Source: Agromyces sp. Marseille-P2726
Lineage (GTDB): Bacteria > Actinomycetota > Actinomycetes > Actinomycetales > Microbacteriaceae
Direction of reading: 5' to 3'
Length of the DNA stretch: 64,000 nt
NCBI RefSeq assembly: GCF_902809835.1
Contig: NZ_CADDWM010000014.1
Location: 1 to 64,000 of the forward strand
The translations under genes were made by a program, and so were the position numbers. Positions 57,801-64,000 of the stretch are shown here, in pieces (the first letter of the stretch is position 1; the number at the start of each line of letters is the position of its first letter). The notes beneath the pieces are model-generated. The model was not told where the DNA came from. It did no database searches and was given only the letters and a program-made list of their open reading frames with translations.

Positions 57801-57925
57801 AGGAGCACGACGAAGACGACGGCGGGCACCAGGGCGATCACCGCGAAGACACGACGACCGAGGAGCCTCGTCGCGAACGGAGTGAGGAGCGAGACCACCG
57901 CGAAGGCGACGAGGCAGGCGATCAT
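54848..57925 (-). CDS. mnhA: Mnh/Mrp antiporter subunit A fused to B
   Basis: A 1025-residue protein, first gene of the operon. Residues 1-about 770 are MnhA (NuoL-like, with DVFLLFVFWEATSVLSYLLI, SALVPFHFWLPAAMAAPTPV and LLLAYGTVSQLGFLVLVTGF, plus the extra MnhA C-terminal helices). Residues about 830-980 are MnhB (RNRSILIEVLVRLLFHPAIV, LLFVGHNAPGGGFAGGLLAG). The A-B fusion is common in actinobacteria. The tail is acidic (REEASR end). It should exchange Na+ for H+ in pH and salt homeostasis. The promoter lies before 57925. Confidence 0.94.
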   Translation of the reverse strand: MIACLVAFAVVSLLTPFATRLLGRRVFAVIALVPAVVFVVLLTWLPDVLADRPIVESVPWIPQLDMAISFRVDALALLLALIVTGIGALVLLYCMHYFDDDEPALGRFAALLLAFAGVMLGLVTADDVFLLFVFWEATSVLSYLLIGHYTGRKESRGAALQALTVTTFGGLTMLVGLIVLVAAGGTSSLAELIADPVTGAAGEWGIALVLVGAISKSALVPFHFWLPAAMAAPTPVSAYLHAAAMVKAGVYLVARLAPGYADLAVWHPIIVILGVLTMIVGGWRALRQYDLKLLLAYGTVSQLGFLVLVTGFGTRDAALAGVALLLAHALFKAALFLIVGIVDHAAGTRDWRKLSGLGRRMPVIATFAILAAASMAGLPPLLGFVAKEAVFAAELDAIATGDGWAVAALIGAFAGSVLTVAYSVRFVWGAFFTRSDVPPTPLTTVPRAIGTAPGVLAVASLVAGFALTSIEPLLAAYADELPGPSDYHLALWHGLEPALALSVAVFGLGALLVWGRQRVAKMQASVSPMFDSARGYLSTVSLVDRVAAAVTTAIQHQGLPGYLAIIAAVFIGGLGTATAMNTTWPAEFRLWDYPAQPFIAVVMGVAAVAAATVRQRVTAVLLVSVTGYGLVLLFGMSGAPDLALTQALIETIVLVVFVLVMRRLPKQIAQRNPPVHKLARAIIGSLAGLVMGVIGLVALGARIQPTIAEGLPALAIEAHGKNIVNVLLVDIRAWDTLGEISVLVAVATGVASLIFVSGRTGGAPRLEDLDPQLSVDRSQRLRPVPEPAWSIRAPRTSLANTDGEEDAAAEAASTRQTWILAGRTLSPRNRSILIEVLVRLLFHPAIVVSVFLLFVGHNAPGGGFAGGLLAGLALVARYLAGGRYELGEAAPVDAGRLLGTGLLLAAGTAAGSLFFGGLPLESAWFEQEVPVLGTISIGTSTLFDIGVYLIVVGLVLDILRALGGEVDRQEELAGESDSQEGGDLDRAAEVIEQGEGPEIVERPEHLESELVTPLTGDDRPEEASR

Positions 57926-58041
57926 CCAGCCTCCCCGGGTTCGCGCGTCATCCGTCCGAACAGTTTACCGGGCGCCCCCGAGTGCGAAACGCCGTCGGCC
58001 GACGGGCGCCGGTGATGCCGACGCGGATCGAGCCCGAGTCG

Positions 58042-58742
58042 CTAGGCGGCAGCCCCGCCGAGGTAGGCGTTGCGCACCTCGGGGAGTTCGACGAGCTCCG
58101 CCGGTGTGCCCTCGAGCACCACGCGCCCGCGCTGCATCACCACGGCGCGGTCGGCGATGCCGAACGACGCACGGACGTTCTGCTCGACGAGCAGCACCGC
58201 GAGCCCGCGGTCGCGAAGCTGCGTCAGCACCCGCATGATCTCGGCGACGACCTTCGGTGCGAGCCCGATCGAGGGCTCATCGAGCAGGATCGCCTTCGGG
58301 TCGGCCATGAGGCCTCGACCGATGGCCACCATCTGCTGCTCGCCGCCCGAGAGCGTTCCGGCCGCCTGGCCCAGCCGCGGCTCGAGGCGGGGGAACAGCT
58401 CGAGCACGGCGTCGAGGTCGCCCTTGCCGCGCCGCGTCCATGCCCCGAGATCGAGGTTGTCGCGGACCGAGAGCGTCGGGAAGCACAGCCGGTTCTCGGG
58501 AACGTGGGTGAGCCCGAGCGACGCCATCTTCTCGGTGGGGCGGCCGGTGATGTCGGTGCCCTCGAGGGTCACGCGGCCGGCGGTCGGCTTGAGGATGCCG
58601 TTCACCGCCCGCAGCAGCGTGGTCTTGCCGGCCCCGTTCGAGCCGACGACCGTCACGATCTCGCCGGCAGCGACCTCGAGGCTGACCTCGTGGAGGATCG
58701 CCAGCTTGCCGTAGCCGGCGCCGAGCGACTCGACCTTGAGCG

Positions 58743-58746
<4 letters not shown>
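58042..58746 (-). CDS. livF: Branched-chain/aromatic-type ABC transporter ATPase
   Basis: A 234-residue ATPase of the LivF group. It has Walker A GSNGAGKTTLLRAVNG near 34-49, signature LSGGEQQMVAIGRGLM near 134-149, and Walker B AILLDEPSIGLAPKVV. It partners the LivG half of the preceding fusion. ATG 58746 overlaps that gene's stop. It is the last gene of the operon. What is transported is uncertain: branched-chain amino acids, or aromatic acids given the PaaR-like site upstream of livK. Confidence 0.92.
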
Positions 58747-60785
<2,039 letters not shown>

Positions 60786-60786
60786 G

Positions 60787-61656
60787 TCAGACCCTTACCG
60801 CATTCGGGCGCAGCACGAGGCCCGCCGGCCGGATGATGAGCACGATGATGAGGATGAAGAACGCGACCGCATCCTTCCAGCCGGATGCCACGTAGCCCGC
60901 GACGTACGACTCGAGCACGCCGAGCAGCAGCGCGCCGACGATCGCGGCGCGGAACGAGTACAGCCCGCCGAGCACCGCCGCCACGAACCCCTTGAGCCCG
61001 AGCAGGAGTCCCCCCGACCAGATCGACAGGTAGATCGGCGACGAGACCACGCCGGCCGCGGCGCCGACGAAGCCGGCGATGGCGAAGGCGATGATGGATG
61101 CCGCGGCCGGCGAGATGCCGACGATGCGGGCCGCGACCGGCTGCTCCGCGGAGGCGCGGAGCGCCTTGCCCCAGCGCGTCTTCTCGTAGAAGAGCAGCAC
61201 GCCGCCCCCGACCACCACCAGCGCCCCGAGCATCCAGAGCTCCTGCGAGCGGATGCTCACCCCGCCCAGGTTCAGGTCGGAGCCGGGGAAGGCGGGCAGG
61301 CGCCGAGCCTCGGCGCCCCACGTCAGGAGCATGATCGCCTGCAGCAGGGTCGACACCCCGAGCGTCAGGATGATCGACACGAGCGTCGTGAGGTTCTTCA
61401 CGCGCGAGATCACGAGCCGTTCGATGATCACCGACGCGAGCGTGACGGTGACGAGCGCGATGAGGATGGCGACGGGCAGCGGCAGGCCGGCGCTCACGAG
61501 CGAGATGCTCCCGAGGCCGGCCAGCGTCGCGTAGTCGCCCTGGGCGATGTTCACGACGTGCCGCACCGTGTAGGTGGCGATGAGGCCGACGGCGAGCAGG
61601 GCGTACACGGAGCCCTGCGACAACCCTGCCGCCGTCAGCTGGAGGAAGTCGGTCAA
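60787..61656 (-). CDS. livH: LivH-type ABC transporter permease
   Basis: A 289-residue permease with about eight helices: SQGSVYALLAVGLIATYTVR near the start, VNIAQGDYATLAGLGSISLV, and LLLGLKGFVAAVLGGLYSFR near 225-244, typical of LivH. The start codon is TTG at 61656; no in-frame ATG or GTG lies between it and the livK stop, ten bases upstream. It forms the membrane channel with the LivM part of the next gene. Confidence 0.92.
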   Translation of the reverse strand: MTDFLQLTAAGLSQGSVYALLAVGLIATYTVRHVVNIAQGDYATLAGLGSISLVSAGLPLPVAILIALVTVTLASVIIERLVISRVKNLTTLVSIILTLGVSTLLQAIMLLTWGAEARRLPAFPGSDLNLGGVSIRSQELWMLGALVVVGGGVLLFYEKTRWGKALRASAEQPVAARIVGISPAAASIIAFAIAGFVGAAAGVVSSPIYLSIWSGGLLLGLKGFVAAVLGGLYSFRAAIVGALLLGVLESYVAGYVASGWKDAVAFFILIIVLIIRPAGLVLRPNAVRV

Positions 61657-61666
61657 CGGATGCCGC

Positions 61667-62863
61667 TCACTCTTCGAGGAGGTTCCAGCGGCCGCCCTCG
61701 GCGATCGCCATGATGAGCGCGTCGGCGGTGAGGCCCGAGTGGTTCTCGGGGGTCATCGTGAAGACGCCCGAGATGCCGACGAAGTCGCTCGTCGCCTCGA
61801 TCGCGTCACGGAGCGCCTCGGGGTCGGTGCCGGCCTCTTCGATCGCCGCGACGCCGATCTTCCATGCGTCGTAGGCGTGACCCGCGAAGCTCGACGGCGG
61901 GGTGTCGTAGGCCTCGGTGTAGTCGGCGATGAACCGGTCGATGACCTCCTTCTGCGGGTCGTCGTCGCCCAGCTGGTCGGCGACGAGCAGGCGGCCCATC
62001 GGGGCGATGACGCCCTCGGCGGCATCACCGGCCGCCTCGAAGAACGCGTCGTTGGCCACGCCGTGCGACTGGTACACGGGCTTGCCGACGCCGATCTGTA
62101 CGTAGGCCGCCTGGGCCAGGCCGGCCGACGGCGTGATGCCCCAGATGATGACGAAGTCGGCGTCGGCCGCGCGGAGGTTGGTCATCTGCGCGGTGAAGTC
62201 CGTCGCGCTGGGCTCGAACGCCTCGGTCGCGGTGAGGGTGATGCCGCGCTCGGCCCCCAGTTCGGTGATCAGTTCGGCGATGCCCTCGCCGAACCCGGTG
62301 GCGTCGCGAGCGAGCGCCACCTTGGTGTAGCCCTGTTCCTCGGCGTGGTCGAGGATGCGCTCGATCACGACGACGTCGTTCTGCGCCGTCTTGAACACCC
62401 ACTCCGACCCGTCGACGATCGCCGCATTCGCGGCGACGGAGATCGTGGGAACCTGCGCGGCCTCGACGAGGGGCCGCATGGCCAGGCTGGGGCCGGTGCG
62501 CGAGGCGCCGATGATGAGGTCGACCTCGTCGTTCTCGATGAGCTGCGTGGTGGCGCGGGCGGCGCCGTCTTCGGTGGACTGGTTGTCCTCGATGATCAGC
62601 TCGACCTCACGGCCGTTGATGCCGCCCTCCTCGTTGAGCTGCTCGGCGAGCATGTTCAGCGTGTTCTGCTCGGGCACGCCGAGGTTGGCGCCGACGCCCG
62701 TGATGTCGAGCACGGCGCCGATCTTGATCGGGCCCTCTTCGGTGGCGTCGCCGCCGCCACCATTGTCGCCGCCGAAGTTCGAGGCGGTGCAACCGGTGAA
62801 GGCGAGGGCGATGGACGCCGCGACCGCGGCGGGAATGAGCAGTCGGCGATGCGCACGGTGCAT
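61667..62863 (-). CDS. livK: Periplasmic-binding-type lipoprotein of the ABC transporter
   Basis: A 398-residue substrate-binding lipoprotein. The signal peptide ends in the lipobox LAFTGC (lipidated Cys25), then a Gly-rich linker. The body is the leucine-binding-protein fold: IKIGAVLDITGVGANLGVPE near 46-65, EDNQSTEDGAARATTQLIEN, and AGHAYDAWKIGVAAIEEAG. ATG 62863 has AAAGGAGAG eight bases upstream. It leads livK-livH-livMG-livF. A TetR-type palindrome lies 60-75 bp upstream. Related proteins in aromatic degraders bind benzoate or phenylacetate analogues, so ligand identity is open. Confidence 0.92.
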   Translation of the reverse strand: MHRAHRRLLIPAAVAASIALAFTGCTASNFGGDNGGGGDATEEGPIKIGAVLDITGVGANLGVPEQNTLNMLAEQLNEEGGINGREVELIIEDNQSTEDGAARATTQLIENDEVDLIIGASRTGPSLAMRPLVEAAQVPTISVAANAAIVDGSEWVFKTAQNDVVVIERILDHAEEQGYTKVALARDATGFGEGIAELITELGAERGITLTATEAFEPSATDFTAQMTNLRAADADFVIIWGITPSAGLAQAAYVQIGVGKPVYQSHGVANDAFFEAAGDAAEGVIAPMGRLLVADQLGDDDPQKEVIDRFIADYTEAYDTPPSSFAGHAYDAWKIGVAAIEEAGTDPEALRDAIEATSDFVGISGVFTMTPENHSGLTADALIMAIAEGGRWNLLEE

Positions 62864-62921
62864 GTTGTGAACTCTCCTTTGAGCCCTCTCGGGTTCTCGA
62901 CGCTGAGGGGGTGTGACTTCA

Positions 62922-62939
62922 TGACCGACCATTCGGTCA
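62922..62939 (-). promoter_or_regulatory. TetR-type palindrome upstream of livK
   Basis: TGACCGA-N4-TCGGTCA is a perfect 7-bp inverted repeat. On the minus strand its right half reads GGTCGGTCA, as in the site before paaJ; 12 of 15 bases agree over that alignment. Position 60-75 bp upstream of the livK start suits promoter overlap. Confidence 0.55.
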
Positions 62940-63038
62940 CTATTTCGGTGCCTTCGAAGATACGTTGCGTCAGGAGGCATCCGCAAGGCGTCGTGATGCA
63001 ACCGATACACCGAATCGCGCGCCGCCGCCGCGGGTTGC

Positions 63039-63611
63039 TCAGGCGGGGCGCCTGCCCACCGCGATGAGGGTCGTCACGTCGACCGAGCTCACCGATCGCC
63101 GGGCGACCTCCGCGAGACAGCGCTCGCGAACCGCGGCGAGCGCTTCGTCGTCGAGCTGCTCGACGAGCCGGCGCAGATGCGTGCCGAGCACGAGCTGCCA
63201 CGCGAGCTCGGGGGTCACGTCGAGGTGACGCTGCACGGTCTCGGCGCGCACGTCGACCAGGCCGAGCTCGGTGAGCCACTTGGCGAGCGTCCCGGGGGTG
63301 TCGGCGACCCGTGCCTCGGTGTCGGTTGCTGCGTCGGCGTCGGATGCGGCCTCGGTGTCGGATGCCGCGTCGGCGTCGGATGCCGCATCGTCGTGCAGCG
63401 CGTCCGCGAGAAGCTCGGGTAACGGGTCCAGGGCGCCGCGCGCCCACACGGTGACGGCAACGCGGCCACCCGGGCGGGCCCGCTCGATGAGCCGCGCGGT
63501 GTCCGCGTCGACCTCCGAGAAGGAGTGGACGCCGAGCACGCTCTGCACGAGGTCGTAGCCGCCGGACTCCCACTCGGTGACGTCGGCGCCATACAGGTGC
63601 AGCTGCGGCAT
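63039..63611 (-). pseudogene. 5'-truncated class I SAM methyltransferase gene
   Basis: The 190 residues from ATG 63611 read MPQLHLYGADVTEWESGGYD, LVQSVLGVHSFSEVDADTAR, ARPGGRVAVTVWARG: the middle and end of a methyltransferase fold. The N-terminal SAM-binding strand with its Gly-rich loop, about 70-80 residues, is missing and not found upstream. A low-complexity stretch (ASDADAASDTEAASDADA) from an 18-bp repeat interrupts the middle. It may be a broken remnant; an unusual active start is less likely. Confidence 0.65.
63321..63392. repeat. 18-bp tandem repeat inside the methyltransferase remnant
   Basis: Four units begin GTCGGATGCCGCGTCGGC (with variants) at 63321, 63339, 63357 and 63375. Each holds the GGATGC hexamer or a near form. 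They encode an Asp/Ala/Ser-rich linker. Confidence 0.85.
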
Positions 63612-63628
63612 CCGCTCAGCTGCGCTCG

Positions 63629-63961
63629 ATGGCTCGACTGCGCACCAATCAGCCGATGCGCCCGCTCGAGACGGTCGAAGAGGCCGAGGCGGCAACCATC
63701 GACTCGATGAGCGCCGAGCTCATCGCGGCGATGGAGCGGCGATGGATCGTCGCCGATGCCGCGACCGCCGCGGCCGAGCTCGCCACCCTGGCTGCTCGAC
63801 ACGGCGTCGACGAGGTGATGGTGTCGCCCATCGCCGGTTCCTACGAATCGGAGCCGACGGATGCCGCGCCCGGCCGGGAGCAGACGCTCGAGCTGCTGGC
63901 GGGCGAACTGGATGCCGCGGGCGAGGAGCCGCCGGGGCTCCGACGTCGCACGCAGACATGA
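63629..63961 (+). pseudogene. 5'-truncated luciferase-like oxidoreductase gene
   Basis: The 110 residues match only the C-terminal third of luciferase-like (LLM) monooxygenases: MARLRTNQPMRPLETVEEAE, then RHGVDEVMVSPIAGSYESEP, GREQTLELLAGELDAAGEE. The flavin barrel's first two thirds are absent. The fragment starts within 20 bp of the truncated methyltransferase, on the opposite strand. A downstream terminator remains. Confidence 0.65.
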
Positions 63962-63962
63962 C

Positions 63963-63992
63963 GATGCCCCGAGCGGTTCCGCCAGGGGCATC
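63963..63992. terminator. Terminator-like hairpin
   Basis: GATGCCCC (63963-63970) pairs with GGGGCATC (63985-63992) over a 14-nt loop directly after the stop of the luciferase-like fragment. Confidence 0.6.
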
Positions 63993-64000
63993 CGGTGAAT

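Noticed and set aside
57926-58041. Degenerate REP-like arm between mnhA and livF
   Set aside because: Only a short GACGCGGATCGAG match is present, without a partner arm; too little to call.

Overview
The window is high-GC actinobacterial DNA, most likely from the family Microbacteriaceae (Agromyces-like). This is inferred from GC-rich third positions, frequent GTG starts, chains of ATGA/GTGA start-stop overlaps, a complete mycofactocin locus, and constant use of the hexamer GGATGC/GCATCC. No rRNA, tRNA, CRISPR array or transposase gene was seen.

Layout. 1-944: a 409-bp unit, made of the 3' end of hutH plus its downstream DNA, repeated in tandem. 0.7-16.8 kb: assorted chromosomal genes: hutH with an IclR-type regulator, a TPR-LuxR regulator, a SnoaL-like protein, a paired SMR exporter, DedA, an acyltransferase, a NarL-type two-component pair, YihY, an esterase, a GNAT protein, a DEAD-box helicase and a membrane-anchored collagen-like protein. 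16.9-22.2 kb: the lower phenylacetate (paa) operon paaJ-F-H-Z. 22.2-23.4 kb: a recQ remnant and a VapBC pair. 23.4-38.7 kb: the mycofactocin locus, mftG-mftR divergent from mftA-B-C, followed by six tandem mycofactocin-type SDR dehydrogenases, a MoxR/VWA pair and mftD-E-F. 39.0-41.3 kb: a luciferase-like oxidoreductase, a small protein and a PaaR-like TetR regulator. 41.5-48.7 kb: paaK-paaI divergent from paaA-B-C-D-E-G. 48.8-51.4 kb: a large secreted cell-wall-binding protein. 51.5-57.9 kb: a Mnh/Mrp Na+/H+ antiporter operon. 58.0-62.9 kb: a branched-chain-type ABC transporter (livK-H-MG-F). 63.0-64.0 kb: two 5'-truncated genes meeting at a probable rearrangement junction.

How the genes work together. 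PaaK activates phenylacetate, PaaABCDE epoxidises it, PaaG and PaaZ open the ring, and PaaF, PaaH and PaaJ complete beta-oxidation to acetyl-CoA and succinyl-CoA. Related palindromes lie before paaJ, between paaI and paaA, and before livK, so one TetR protein (PaaR) may control both paa operons and the transporter. The mycofactocin genes make a peptide-derived redox cofactor; the six SDRs are its probable clients and mftG its probable reoxidation link.

The most unusual feature is a dispersed family of palindromic, REP-like elements (arms beginning GGTGRTCGAGTAGCG and ending GCGTATCGAGAYC). They lie between genes and also in frame inside genes: hutH, the DEAD-box helicase, paaH, paaC and paaD all carry translated copies. 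One copy between paaA and paaB creates a 23-codon leader peptide, and others supply stop codons for mftF and the luciferase-like gene. Two further palindrome families occupy other intergenic gaps.
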